A DNA stretch of 64,000 nt. Source: Tsuneonella flava. Its GTDB lineage: Bacteria; Pseudomonadota; Alphaproteobacteria; Sphingomonadales; Sphingomonadaceae. The notes under the pieces were generated by a model, which did not search any database, was not told where the DNA came from, and worked only from the letters and a program-made list of their open reading frames with translations. Positions 19,228 through 27,823 of this stretch are shown here, piece after piece. Made by a program: the position numbers and the translations under genes. The stretch is from NCBI RefSeq assembly GCF_002870965.1, contig NZ_PHSO01000010.1, positions 33,101 through 97,100 on the forward strand. The letters are read 5' to 3'. Position 1 is the stretch's first letter. Every line of letters starts with the position of its first letter.

Positions 19228-20025
19228 ATGGCACGCGCACAGAACAAGGGCGCCGAAGGGCGGCTGCCGCTCTTCTTTAAGGAACCGCTGCTGGTTTCAT
19301 CCAACACCCACGGTGATTGGAAGATCAGGGAAGGGGATTACAGCTTTGCCGCCGATGCAGTGAGCATACCATTGTCCGTCGGCGAAATCATGACGGCCAG
19401 CCATGACTACCCGGTCCTGTTTGCCGGTGCCAAGGCCGCGCCAGTGGCGCTGGTGGGCGTCAAGGATGCCAATTTGTTCGTCGAGAATGGCCGTTGGGCA
19501 AGCGATGTCTATATCCCTGCCTATGTACGCCGCTATCCCTTCTCGACCGTAACAGTCGGTGAAGATCAGAATGTGGTGCTGATGGTGGATGCGGCATCGG
19601 ATCGTGTCGTCAAAGGCGATGCCGAGGCTGCGGGGAACAGCATTCACCACCTGTTTGTTGATGGCAAACCCTCTGATTACACCAAGCGGCTTATGGCTTT
19701 TTGCGATCAGTTTCATCGTGATGCGCAGAACACCGAAGCCTTTGGCGTGGCGCTGGTCGAAAGCGGCATTTTGACCGATCGTCGGGCGGAAATGTCGGGA
19801 CCTGATGGGAACGACAGGCTCTCGATTTCGGGTTTTCAGGTCGTCGACACCAAACGCCTTATGGAGCTTCCCGACGATATTGTTCTCGACTGGCACCAGA
19901 AGAACTGGCTGGCGCTGATCCATTATCATCTTGCTTCGCTTGGCCGGTTCGCAGCCCTGGGTCGCAAGCGCGAAGAGCGTCGCAAAGGCGCCTTCGCGCA
20001 ATCAGATATGGAGACTGCTGCATGA
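19228..20025 (+). CDS. SapC family protein
   Basis: This 265-aa protein matches the SapC family, named after the Campylobacter S-layer locus, whose biochemical role is unsettled. Recognisable stretches are PLSVGEIMTASHDYPVLF and VGVKDANLFVENGRWASDVYIPAYVRRYPF. There is no signal peptide, so it is probably cytoplasmic. ATG 19228 was chosen because GGAG precedes it at 9 bp; the longer frame would need TTG at 19213. It starts 20 bp after the giant adhesin gene and overlaps the next gene by ATGA. SapC next to a surface-protein gene fits a role in surface-layer or exoprotein handling (inference). Confidence 0.85.
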   Translation: MARAQNKGAEGRLPLFFKEPLLVSSNTHGDWKIREGDYSFAADAVSIPLSVGEIMTASHDYPVLFAGAKAAPVALVGVKDANLFVENGRWASDVYIPAYVRRYPFSTVTVGEDQNVVLMVDAASDRVVKGDAEAAGNSIHHLFVDGKPSDYTKRLMAFCDQFHRDAQNTEAFGVALVESGILTDRRAEMSGPDGNDRLSISGFQVVDTKRLMELPDDIVLDWHQKNWLALIHYHLASLGRFAALGRKREERRKGAFAQSDMETAA

Positions 20026-20624
20026 ACCGGAAACATACTTTGCAGCGCTTCTTTGTAGCAGCCTTCCTGGTGTCTGCCACGACGTTAAGCGGGGCAACGG
20101 CGGCTCTGGCTGCGGATGACGTAGCTGGCCTTGGCGGCAAGGTGGTTCCGGGCTTGTGCCTGCTTTCGCGCGAGGCGGTGCTCGCCAACGCGAAGGTCTC
20201 GAAAGCGGCGAATGAGCGTCTGGCCACGCTTCTCAAAGCGGCTCAGGAGGAAATCGCCGCCGAACGCGCACCTATCGATCGGCAGGTTGTCGCGCTTCGC
20301 TCCGAAGCGGCCAGTCTGAAGCTGGAGGAACGCCAACGTCGTTCGCAAGCGCTGGCGGAGCAATTGAAACCGGTCACGGCCAAAGCGGACCTGCGGTCAC
20401 GGGAAATCAACCTCACCCGCAAGAAAGCGCTCCAGCAAGTTTCGGACTATCTTCAGCCGGTGATCGCCGATGTCTATCGGCAGCGGGATTGCGGGTTGCT
20501 GGTTGATCGAAAGTCGGTTCTTGGCGGCAACTTTTCGAATGATCTCACGGCCGATGTGGTGCGAGGGCTGGATGCAAGAGTGCAGACGATCACTTTCGAG
20601 CGCGAACATATCTCCGAGGATTAG
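20022..20624 (+). CDS. OmpH/Skp-like periplasmic chaperone
   Basis: A 200-aa protein with a signal peptide (FFVAAFLVSATTLSGATAALA) followed by VVPGLCLLSREAVLANAKVSKAANERLATLL and a long charged helix pair, the pattern of the OmpH/Skp family. Skp trimers hold unfolded outer-membrane proteins in the periplasm. It is translationally coupled to sapC (ATGA overlap) and closes the TPS gene string. Given the size of the exported protein, a dedicated periplasmic holdase is a sensible job, but this is inferred from position. There are two cysteines (GLCLL and RDCGLL), uncommon for Skp. Confidence 0.8.
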   Translation: MNRKHTLQRFFVAAFLVSATTLSGATAALAADDVAGLGGKVVPGLCLLSREAVLANAKVSKAANERLATLLKAAQEEIAAERAPIDRQVVALRSEAASLKLEERQRRSQALAEQLKPVTAKADLRSREINLTRKKALQQVSDYLQPVIADVYRQRDCGLLVDRKSVLGGNFSNDLTADVVRGLDARVQTITFEREHISED

Positions 20625-20682
20625 CTCTCGTAAGTTTGGGCGCTGATTTTAGAAATTGCATTGGGAATGAAGGTGGCGTGCT

Positions 20683-20895
20683 ATGCTCTCTATGATCCTG
20701 CTTTCCTTAATAGCGTTTATCACTGGCGTTGTATTAACTTCACTAGTGGCGCTTTATGTATTTGGTATTCTTCATGCTGAGGCTGTTCGCGTAGTCGAAG
20801 GCTATGGCATGGTTTTTTCGACTACAGGGCCCTCCATGTTCGGGGGAAGAGTGTCGCCGTTGGCGGCAGACAGTCAACACCATGCCAATGACTAA
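20683..20895 (+). CDS. Possible small membrane protein, 70 aa
   Basis: A short frame starting with ATG encodes one strongly hydrophobic N-terminal helix (MILLSLIAFITGVVLTSLVALYVFGI) followed by a polar tail. There is a weak purine-rich stretch (gaaggtgg) upstream. No family is recognised. It lies alone between the TPS string and the terminator at 21016; it may be real, but the support is only the hydrophobic segment and the start. Confidence 0.35.
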   Translation: MLSMILLSLIAFITGVVLTSLVALYVFGILHAEAVRVVEGYGMVFSTTGPSMFGGRVSPLAADSQHHAND

Positions 20896-21015
20896 AAGCG
20901 GTCTCGCTCCTGTCCGGCAACGGGCAACTGCTTGCCGGGCTGGCAAGCTATAGTTTTCATGAAATGCACCTTCAGGTGCGGGCAGTTCCCTCATTATGCT
21001 CGTGCTATAACCTTG

Positions 21016-21063
21016 ATCTGGCGTGGGCGTTCGGCTCCCTCCGTACTCACGCCAGATTTTTTT
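21016..21063 (+). terminator. Rho-independent terminator
   Basis: A perfect 10-bp inverted repeat (ATCTGGCGTG at 21016-21025, CACGCCAGAT at 21048-21057) is followed directly by a run of seven T (21057-21063). It lies downstream of the TPS string and small ORF and upstream of the HU gene, so it probably ends the plus-strand transcript. The loop is long (22 nt), with a small inner GGG/CCC pairing. Confidence 0.7.
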
Positions 21064-21151
21064 CATTCACTGGCCCGGCACGTGCCGGAATGCCGTAGCT
21101 TGCTTGTCGCAAGGTCTTCATTTCCTTACAAACGAAAGTCGAATTGTAGAA

Positions 21152-21427
21152 ATGACTGCAAATGAACTCGTTGAACTTTTGTCTGGTCAGTTCAGGTTGT
21201 CGAAAACTGATGTAAAAAGGATTGTTGATGGCGTCTTTACCGCCATCGGAGATGCCGCAGCCGACGGTGATGAAATCGCCATCAACGGCTTCGGAAAGTT
21301 CCAGGTGAAACATATGCCGGCCCGTGAAGGGCGTCATCCGCTTACCGGCGAACCGATGACCATTCGTGCCGCCAATCGTATCTCCTTCCGCCCCGCCAAG
21401 GCGCTCAAAGACAAGCTGAACAGATAA
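21152..21427 (+). CDS. HU family DNA-binding protein
   Basis: A 91-aa histone-like protein with the HU/IHF fold: N-terminal helices (TANELVELLSGQFRLSKTDVKRIVDGVFTAI), the conserved INGFGKFQVK turn, and the DNA-binding beta arm (REGRHPLTGEPMTIRAANRISFRPAKALKDKLN). It binds and bends DNA without strong sequence preference. ATG 21152 was chosen because the conserved family sequence begins there; the frame extends upstream to 21023 without similarity. It stands alone between the terminator at 21016 and the AraC-type gene. Length is normal. Confidence 0.92.
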   Translation: MTANELVELLSGQFRLSKTDVKRIVDGVFTAIGDAAADGDEIAINGFGKFQVKHMPAREGRHPLTGEPMTIRAANRISFRPAKALKDKLNR

Positions 21428-21678
21428 TCGGCAACAGGCTTTCGACCTGGCGAGCGTTGGCCGGATGATCCATGCAGTTCGACAATACCAATGCGCCGAA
21501 ACTGAAGCGCGCGGCAATATACTCCGCCTTCTGGATATGGATGCCCGGAAAGAGAATTCCGAAATGTCGGACCAGCAATATCATCCGTCCTTGTCAGTCA
21601 TCTATCGAATGCACTGTGGACCCTTTCAGGGATAGCCGGTCCTCGCGGCGGCGTCGCTGAGCGCCTTTGCCCTACATC

Positions 21679-22581
21679 ATGTTTCGCTTGCGCAAGGCTC
21701 GAAAACCCGAACTGATTGACTTCAGCAGCCCTGAGCGCTCATCCCGGCTTGTGCCGCTCACAAGCCTTTCCCATGACGGCATCCATGTCATGCGCAGTAC
21801 GCTGACTGAAAACGAAGATGGTCGTTCCATCGGCGGCGCGCAGCTCAGTATAGCTGTCCATCTTGGATCTGCGATGGATCTTGAATGGTGTCCGCCGGGC
21901 AGCGACCGGAAAAGAACGACCCGGGTCGAACGGGGCATGGCCCATATCAATCCGGGCAGCAACCCCTTCTATCAGCGCTGGAAGGGGGTGCCCGAACTCC
22001 TGATCTTTGCCATCGATCAGCACATCATTGATCGCGTGGGGCTGGAAACTTTCGGCAGGTCGGGCTCTGTCCTGCGCCCGACTGTAGGTGTCGTCGATCC
22101 AGACATCCAGCACGTCTTTCCGATCTGGCAGCGCGAACTTGAAACTGGTGGACCGGATGGAAGGCTTTTCCTCGAAAGCCTGGCCAAGGCCGCCATCATC
22201 CATCTGTTTCGGCACTATGCCGGAAATGAAGCTGCGCCTTCTGTGTTGCGCGGTGGACTGGGCGTAGCGCGGCTGCGCCGGGTGATCGACTATATAGAAG
22301 CGCATCTGGAGGATGATCTCTCGATCAGGGATCTAGCAGCCGTTGCTGGCCTTAGTGCGCATCATTTCGGATTGGCCTTTCGTCAGTCCACAGGCCTGCC
22401 GCCACATCGCTATCTTGTTGCACGCCGTATAGAACGGGCGAGGGCGCTGCTGCTCACAACCGACCTTTCCATAACCCAGATCGCTCATACGGCGGGTTTT
22501 GCGAGCCACGGCCATTTCGCCGGGCATTTCCGCAAGCTCCTTGGCGTCACGCCGTCACGCTTCCGGCTCGATCACCGTTGA
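21679..22581 (+). CDS. AraC/XylS-type transcriptional regulator
   Basis: A 300-aa regulator. The C-terminal ~100 residues hold the two helix-turn-helix motifs of the AraC family (LSIRDLAAVAGLSAHHFGLAFRQ and LSITQIAHTAGFASHGHFAGHFRK, ending GVTPSRFR). The N-terminal ~190 residues have no recognised ligand fold beyond a beta-rich look. The start is uncertain: ATG 21679 is used here, but a TTG at 21667 extends it by four residues. No obvious target lies next to it; the conjugative-element genes begin about 60 bp downstream. It could be chromosomal or belong to the element. Confidence 0.85.
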   Translation: MFRLRKARKPELIDFSSPERSSRLVPLTSLSHDGIHVMRSTLTENEDGRSIGGAQLSIAVHLGSAMDLEWCPPGSDRKRTTRVERGMAHINPGSNPFYQRWKGVPELLIFAIDQHIIDRVGLETFGRSGSVLRPTVGVVDPDIQHVFPIWQRELETGGPDGRLFLESLAKAAIIHLFRHYAGNEAAPSVLRGGLGVARLRRVIDYIEAHLEDDLSIRDLAAVAGLSAHHFGLAFRQSTGLPPHRYLVARRIERARALLLTTDLSITQIAHTAGFASHGHFAGHFRKLLGVTPSRFRLDHR

Positions 22582-22639
22582 CTGAAGTCTCACCTCACTC
22601 CTCTCGTGTCGTCTCTTCCATCATCAAGGGTGCGAAATT

Positions 22640-22999
22640 ATGATGTGGGTTGCGAATCCCGGCGAAGCTGAACATCAGGAATGGAACCTCATGCGACCGC
22701 GGCCCAGTCTCGAACCCGAGCTTCTTGCAGCGCCGCCCATGTCGGAAGATCCGACCGACTATGATTATCGGCTGCTTATCGTCTATTTGCGGCTGCTTGA
22801 TGCTAAGGCCGATGGGGCGGTATGGTCCGAAGCCGCCCGAATCATTCTTCATCTCGATCCGGAACGAGACCCGATAGGTGCGCGCGCCATTCACGCAGCC
22901 CATTTGTCGCGCGCTGAATGGATGCGCGACCATGGCTATCACAAGATCCTTGCCGATGCGCGCCCTCGTAGTCTGCCCGCAAATCGTGAAATCGGGTGA
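22640..22999 (+). CDS. Conserved element-associated small protein, function unknown
   Basis: A 119-aa protein with a helical core (DYRLLIVYLRLLDAKADGAVWSEAARIILHLDPERDP and HAAHLSRAEWMRDHGY). I recognise the pattern as one that accompanies DUF2285 genes in alphaproteobacterial conjugative elements but know no function. Possible starts are ATG 22640, 22643 and 22691; the last leaves about 102 aa and has a purine-rich stretch (caggaatgga) upstream. It lies about 180 bp ahead of the DUF2285 gene on the same strand. Confidence 0.65.
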   Translation: MMWVANPGEAEHQEWNLMRPRPSLEPELLAAPPMSEDPTDYDYRLLIVYLRLLDAKADGAVWSEAARIILHLDPERDPIGARAIHAAHLSRAEWMRDHGYHKILADARPRSLPANREIG

Positions 23000-23180
23000 A
23001 TTCTAGGGCGTCTTTATACCGCAAATGGAACGATCATCGTCCATTTATGGAAGCCTGTTACGAACGATCCTTCAAAGATGAGTGCCTGACCGGCCTGCCG
23101 CTCGCTATGCGGCGCGGCACCTGAGCTGCCTGCCGGTTCCGACCGATCGTGTGTGAACGAAGCGGCGGGGGAGAGGATGC

Positions 23181-23972
23181 ATGAGCAAGGCCGTCAGGCT
23201 GTCCGGGGCTTCGTCCTGGGCAAATGAGAAAGCATATGTCGCGCTGACGCAAGCCGACCGGGCAACCTTCGCCTGGGAATTCGCTCGGCGTCAATTCGTT
23301 CGCCAGACCGCGACGGCCCCGGCATCCTCACTGCTGTCGGACAATATTACCCTTCTACGAGGCGGAGGAAATCCTGCGCTGCCGGGACTGTGCTTTGCTT
23401 TGCCGCCATCCGGTTCGGCTATGATTGCGACGGTCCAGTGGTCCTGGCAATACGATGCTTCGGTCTTGCCCATTGTCGCCCTGACGGCCGTCGACGGCTT
23501 CGATCTGCGGGCCCTTGCACTTCCGGTAACTCTCCTGCGGCAAGGAGGCGTGGAGCATGTCCTGATCGCCGATGGTACCGCCCGGCTGCGACTGGCGGTA
23601 CTGGAGGGGACGTTGTCGCGGGGACCGGTGCGGCTTCGCTATCCTCTTCCCGTAGGCCATCGTCACCCACATCTTTTGGCGCTACGGCAACTGATGATGC
23701 TGCGTGAAACAGGTCGTCTCATGTCCGGATTTTGCCTGCCGGGCCGGCGTGCTCCGCGCTGGACGATGGTGTTACGCGCCTGGGACGCCCATTGCGCGGG
23801 GCTGAGCCAGCGCGATATTGCCTGCCTGTTCTGGGGCCACGAGCGCGTCGATGCCGACTGGAACGGACGATCCGACTATTTGCGGATGCGGGTCTATCGG
23901 ATGGTGCGGACGGCCCGTTATCTCGTCCATGATGGCTGGCCTCGTCTGTTGCAATGGAGTGTGTGGCAGTAG
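23181..23972 (+). CDS. DUF6499/DUF2285 domain protein
   Basis: The 263-aa protein opens with the DUF6499 pattern (WANEKAYVALTQADRATFAWEFARRQF). It ends in the DUF2285 region (residues ~150-263, e.g. HLLALRQLMMLRETGRLMSGFCLPGRRAPRW, ending in ARYLVHDGWPRLL), which looks like a DNA-binding helical domain. Such proteins are standard at the start of this class of conjugative element; a regulatory role is presumed, not shown. ATG 23181 has a GGGGGAGAGG stretch upstream. Length is typical. Confidence 0.8.
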   Translation: MSKAVRLSGASSWANEKAYVALTQADRATFAWEFARRQFVRQTATAPASSLLSDNITLLRGGGNPALPGLCFALPPSGSAMIATVQWSWQYDASVLPIVALTAVDGFDLRALALPVTLLRQGGVEHVLIADGTARLRLAVLEGTLSRGPVRLRYPLPVGHRHPHLLALRQLMMLRETGRLMSGFCLPGRRAPRWTMVLRAWDAHCAGLSQRDIACLFWGHERVDADWNGRSDYLRMRVYRMVRTARYLVHDGWPRLLQWSVWQ

Positions 23973-24370
23973 CCTGGCGTCCCGCCCGCGAGCGGGCGAT
24001 CGCGCTCTACGCCGCTTGACGCCAATGAGCATCAAGCTCTGCCGGGCCGCTTCGCGTCCCGGTCCATTCGGATGACGATCGCTGACGCATGTCCGGGAGC
24101 TGGCGCTCCCGGTGATATGGCCCGCCGCGCCTGACCGGCGCTGCGACGCTGTTTGTTGGCAGTCCCTTGGGCGTACCGGGTGGACGGCGCGCCCTCCTAG
24201 GCCCGCCGCGGCGCGCGGCAAGCCTTCGCTCGCGCTCCGGCTTCTTCACTTCGTTTCGCCCCTTCAGGTGCCGCCCGCCGCTTCGCACGGGCCTGTCCGG
24301 TCGCTTCTGCCGCCCACCCGCCACGCCTGGCGGGAACTGCGGCGGAGTTTGGCAGTGAAGGAGGCAGGCA
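23973..24370. other. Non-coding, very GC-rich spacer before ardC
   Basis: No gene with supported coding is seen in these ~400 bp; open frames here are by-products of high GC. It holds a short perfect hairpin (CGCCCGC-GA-GCGGGCG, 23984-23999) just after the DUF2285 stop, possibly a terminator without a T run. At the right end is the AAGGAGG site of the ArdC gene. A promoter for the ardC string probably lies here but cannot be pinpointed. Confidence 0.5.
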
Positions 24371-25369
24371 ATGGGCATTTCCGGCAAGCGCCGCGCGCGG
24401 GGCGAGGGCAGCAGGGTTTCCACCCGCAAGGGCGAGGCAGGCCCGCGCGTCAATCTCTATGACGAGGTGACGCAGCGGATCATAGTCGAGCTTGAGGCGG
24501 GCCGCTTTCCTTGGGTGCAGCCGTGGGATTCGCGTGTCACGGGCGGCCCCGGCCTGCCGATGAACGCGCTGACCGGCAGGCGCTATTCAGGCATCAACGT
24601 CCTGCTCCTATGGGGTGCGGCGATCGGCGGCGCTTACCCCTCGCAGCACTGGCTCACCTTCAAACAGGCGTTGGAAGCGGGCGGCAATGTCTGCAAGGGC
24701 GAGAAAGGAACGATGGTCGTCTATGCCGACCGTTTCGTGCCCGAAGCCGAAAAGACCAAGGCGCGCGAGACGGGCGAGGATGCCAAGGCGGTCCCGTTCC
24801 TCAAAAGGTTCACCGTGTTCAACGTGGCGCAATGCGAAGGCTTGCGCCCAGAAACCCTAACGGCGCTGGCGCGTGATCCTGCGCCGCTGCCGACCCGCGA
24901 AATTCTCCCCCATGCCGAGGCGCTGATAGAAGCCACGGCTGCGGATTTCCGCATCGGCGGCAGCGAGGCTTTCTATTCGCCCGGCGGCGATTTCGTGGCC
25001 GTGCCGCCGCAGCCCGCCTTCCGCGATCAGATCAATTTCTATCGCACCGCCTTTCACGAACTCTCGCACTGGACCGGCCACGCCAAGCGATTGGGCCGCG
25101 ACCAGTCGGGCCGTTTCGGATCGAAGCCCTATGCGCGCGAAGAATTGTGCGCCGAAATCTCCGCCGCCTTCATTTGTGCCGCGCTCGGCATCGTGCCGAC
25201 CGTGCGCCACGCCGATTATGTCGGATCGTGGCTCGACGTTTGCCGTGAGGACAATCGCGCGATCTTCCGCGCCGCCAGCCACGCCAGCAAGGCCGCCGAT
25301 TTCATTCTCGCCTTTGGCGATGCCGAGGACGCCGACACCACAGACACCGAGCGGAGGGCGGCGGCATGA
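24371..25369 (+). CDS. ArdC-like antirestriction protein (ssDNA-binding domain plus metallopeptidase)
   Basis: A 332-aa protein with the ArdC arrangement: an N-terminal DUF1738/ArdC-N domain (YDEVTQRIIVELEAGRFPWVQPW ... NVLLLWGAAIGG ... GEKGTMVVYADRF) and a C-terminal zincin domain with HEXXH-type motif (FHELSHWTGH). ArdC proteins protect incoming plasmid DNA from host restriction in the recipient. The ATG follows AAGGAGG at 8 bp. It overlaps the DUF2958 gene by ATGA, forming an operon. The signature is intact. Confidence 0.88.
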   Translation: MGISGKRRARGEGSRVSTRKGEAGPRVNLYDEVTQRIIVELEAGRFPWVQPWDSRVTGGPGLPMNALTGRRYSGINVLLLWGAAIGGAYPSQHWLTFKQALEAGGNVCKGEKGTMVVYADRFVPEAEKTKARETGEDAKAVPFLKRFTVFNVAQCEGLRPETLTALARDPAPLPTREILPHAEALIEATAADFRIGGSEAFYSPGGDFVAVPPQPAFRDQINFYRTAFHELSHWTGHAKRLGRDQSGRFGSKPYAREELCAEISAAFICAALGIVPTVRHADYVGSWLDVCREDNRAIFRAASHASKAADFILAFGDAEDADTTDTERRAAA

Positions 25370-25806
25370 TCCTCCTGACCCCTGAAATCCGCGCCGCCTT
25401 GCGCGCCAACGATATCGCCCGGATCGCCGCACAGGCTGACGGCAAGCGCGAACCCGACCCGCTGCCCGTGGTCAAGCTGTTCAATCCGATGGGCGCAGCG
25501 ACATGGCTGGCGAGCGAACTGGACGAAGACGGCGACACGCTGTTCGGACTGGCCGACCTTGGGTTCGGTTGCCCGGAACTTGGTTCGTTCAGCCTGTCGG
25601 AAATCGAATCCGTCCGCTTGCCCGGCGGGCTCGGCATCGAGCGCGACCTGTATTTCGAGGCGCGATTTCCGCTGTCGGCCTATGCCGAAGCGGCGCGGAT
25701 CGCAGGCCGCATCACCGAAGCCGAAGCCCTGCTCGCCACCGCCGCGCGGGCGCGCGATGTGCTCACAGCCCGCAATCCCGAAATTCCGCCCACACCGGAC
25801 GGATGA
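25366..25806 (+). CDS. DUF2958 domain protein
   Basis: A 146-aa protein matching DUF2958: LLTPEIRAALRAN near the start, then VVKLFNPMGAATWLASELDEDGDTLFGLADLGFGCPELG, and a C-terminal helical stretch. The function is unknown; it is a regular companion of ardC in this element class. The start overlaps the ardC stop (ATGA). Length is normal. Confidence 0.85.
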   Translation: MILLTPEIRAALRANDIARIAAQADGKREPDPLPVVKLFNPMGAATWLASELDEDGDTLFGLADLGFGCPELGSFSLSEIESVRLPGGLGIERDLYFEARFPLSAYAEAARIAGRITEAEALLATAARARDVLTARNPEIPPTPDG

Positions 25807-25907
25807 GCCCCGCGCGGACTCTTTTCCGCGCTTTTCCCGGCTGCATCCGCAACCCTTCCCAAGATCGAGCGATGCAGCCGGTTCACCCCAAGAAGGAGTG
25901 CCCAACC

Positions 25908-27728
25908 ATGCAACTCGCAAATATCGAACTTGGCAAGCTCTCGGTCAGCAAGGCCAATATGCGCTATGGCCGCAAGGCCCCGGACGTGTCCGACATTCTC
26001 CCCTCGATCCGCGCGCGCGGCGTGCTCGTGCCGCTCTTGGTGCGACCGGGGCCTGTCCCGAGCGATGCCGAGGGAGGCAGCCCCGAGACATTCGAGATCG
26101 TCGCCGGATCGCGCCGTTTCCATGCCGCGCAGATCACCGCGCAGGAGAACGGCGAAGCCGATCCGCTGCCCTGTGCGATCATGAAGGACGGCGACGATGC
26201 ATCCGCGCTGGAAGCCTCGCTGATCGAGAACATCGCCCGGCTCGATCCCGACGAGGTTTCCCAATGGGAGACCTTCACCCGGCTCGTGCAGAAGGAAGGG
26301 CGGACGCCCGAACAGATCGGCCAGACCTTCGGGCTGACCGATCTCTATGTCCGCCGCATTCTCGCGCTCGGCAATCTCGTCCCGCGCATCCGCGATCTCT
26401 ATCGCAGGGAGGAAATCGACGCCGGGACCGTCCGCCATCTGACCTTGGCCAGCAAGGCGCAGCAGAAGGACTGGCTGGCTCTGTTCGATGACGCGCAAAC
26501 CTATGCGCCGACCGGCTCGCAATTAAAGGCGTGGCTGTTCGGCGGCGCGTCGATATCGACCAAGGCGGCGATCTTTCCGCTGGACGATTACAAGGGCCGG
26601 ATCGTCACCGACCTGTTTGGCGAGGACGGCTATTTCGCCGACAGCGATCAGTTCTGGAGCGCGCAGAACGCGGCCATTGCCGCCCGTCGCAATGCGCTGA
26701 TCGAAGCGGGCTGGGCCGATGTCGAGGTCATGGAGCCGGGGCAATATTTCCATTCCTGGGAATATGAAAAGACGCCCAAGGCCAAGGGCGGCAAGGTGTT
26801 CATCACCATCAGCCATCGCGGCGAAGTCGAAACGCATGAAGGCTGGCTGTCCGCCAAGGAGGCACGGAAGGCGCGCGCGCAGGCGGCGAAGACCGACGCC
26901 AGCGAAGCGGACAGGGAAGCGGCGAAGAACGCGCGGCCCGAAGTGACGAGCGGCTTGCAGACCTATATCGACCTGCACCGCCATGCCGCCACCCGCGCCG
27001 TGCTGACCGATCATCCCGGCGTGGCGCTGCGGCTCATGATCGCCCATGCCGTGACCGGCTCGCCCTTGTGGAACTTGCGCACAGAGACGCAGTCCTGCCG
27101 CAACGAGGCGGTGGCCGAAAGCGTCGAGACGAGCGCTGCCGAAGCCAGATTCGACGAGAAACGCCGAGCGGTTCTGGGCCTGCTCGGCTTCGCGCCCGAC
27201 GAACCGACCGTCACCGGCGGCAACGGCATGGATGAGGACGCCAGCACCATCTTTGCCCGGCTGCTTGCACTGCCGGACGGCGACGTGCTTGCGGTTCTGG
27301 CCGTCATCATGGGCGAGACGCTCGAAGCGGGCAGCGCCGTGGTCGAGGCTGTCGGCGGCTATCTTGGCGTCGACATGGCAAGCCTGTGGACGCCCGACGA
27401 TGCGTTGCTGGACCTGATCCGCGACCGGCAGGTCGTCCATGCGGTTCTGCGCGACGTTGCGGGCAAGCACACCGCCGACGCCAATGTCGCAGAGAAAATC
27501 AAGACGCAGAAATCCATCATCCGCGATCATTTAACCGGCAGTAATGATCGCAAGAAGGTGGAGGGCTGGGTGCCCAAATGGCTGCGCTTTCCCGCCGCCA
27601 GCTACACCGCCCGGCCTTTCGCCACGCTGGTGAAATGGGAGGATGTGCAACGCCATGTGAAGGGTCTGCCAGCACCGCAGCCCGTGGAAATGGAGCCGGT
27701 CGAACCCTATGCTGTCGCGGCGGAATGA
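25908..27728 (+). CDS. ParB/RepB/Spo0J-type nuclease-fold protein
   Basis: A 606-aa protein. Residues 1-~110 form the ParB N-terminal domain (IRARGVLVPLLVRPG, FEIVAGSRRFHAAQI, ASLIENIARLDPDEVSQWETF). A KorB/ParB-type helix-turn-helix follows (RTPEQIGQTFGLTDLYVRRILALGNLVP), then a long C-terminal part without a recognised fold. These large ParB-like proteins are common on alphaproteobacterial elements; DNA binding for maintenance or regulation is likely. No parA is next to it. ATG 25908 was chosen because AAGGAG precedes it by 9 bp and the family homology begins there; the frame upstream overlaps DUF2958 in another phase. A strong hairpin follows the stop. Confidence 0.85.
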   Translation: MQLANIELGKLSVSKANMRYGRKAPDVSDILPSIRARGVLVPLLVRPGPVPSDAEGGSPETFEIVAGSRRFHAAQITAQENGEADPLPCAIMKDGDDASALEASLIENIARLDPDEVSQWETFTRLVQKEGRTPEQIGQTFGLTDLYVRRILALGNLVPRIRDLYRREEIDAGTVRHLTLASKAQQKDWLALFDDAQTYAPTGSQLKAWLFGGASISTKAAIFPLDDYKGRIVTDLFGEDGYFADSDQFWSAQNAAIAARRNALIEAGWADVEVMEPGQYFHSWEYEKTPKAKGGKVFITISHRGEVETHEGWLSAKEARKARAQAAKTDASEADREAAKNARPEVTSGLQTYIDLHRHAATRAVLTDHPGVALRLMIAHAVTGSPLWNLRTETQSCRNEAVAESVETSAAEARFDEKRRAVLGLLGFAPDEPTVTGGNGMDEDASTIFARLLALPDGDVLAVLAVIMGETLEAGSAVVEAVGGYLGVDMASLWTPDDALLDLIRDRQVVHAVLRDVAGKHTADANVAEKIKTQKSIIRDHLTGSNDRKKVEGWVPKWLRFPAASYTARPFATLVKWEDVQRHVKGLPAPQPVEMEPVEPYAVAAE

Positions 27729-27730
27729 CG

Positions 27731-27757
27731 GGAAGGGGCGGCGTTGCCGCCCCTTCC
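27731..27757 (+). terminator. Strong GC hairpin behind parB-like gene
   Basis: A perfect 12-bp stem (GGAAGGGGCGGC, loop of 3, GCCGCCCCTTCC) starts 3 bp after the ParB-like stop codon. There is no T run, but the stem is very strong, and it sits between two convergent genes. Confidence 0.6.
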
Positions 27758-27787
27758 AAACCTTGAATGTGAGGCCCGGAAAATCTG

Positions 27788-27823
27788 CGCCGGTGCGCGC
27801 AGCTTAAGCGGCGCGCACCGGCG
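27788..27823 (-). terminator. Hairpin spanning the end of the minus-strand gene
   Basis: A perfect 13-bp inverted repeat (CGCCGGTGCGCGC at 27788-27800, GCGCGCACCGGCG at 27811-27823) brackets the TAA stop (27804-27806) of the minus-strand gene, so the last codons of the gene form one arm. It probably ends the minus-strand transcript. Confidence 0.5.

Noticed and set aside
20980..21060. tRNA or tmRNA remnant (the bases GCGTTCGGCTCC resemble a T-arm)
   Set aside because: No acceptor or anticodon arms can be drawn; the flanking 10-bp repeat with a T run explains the stretch as a terminator.
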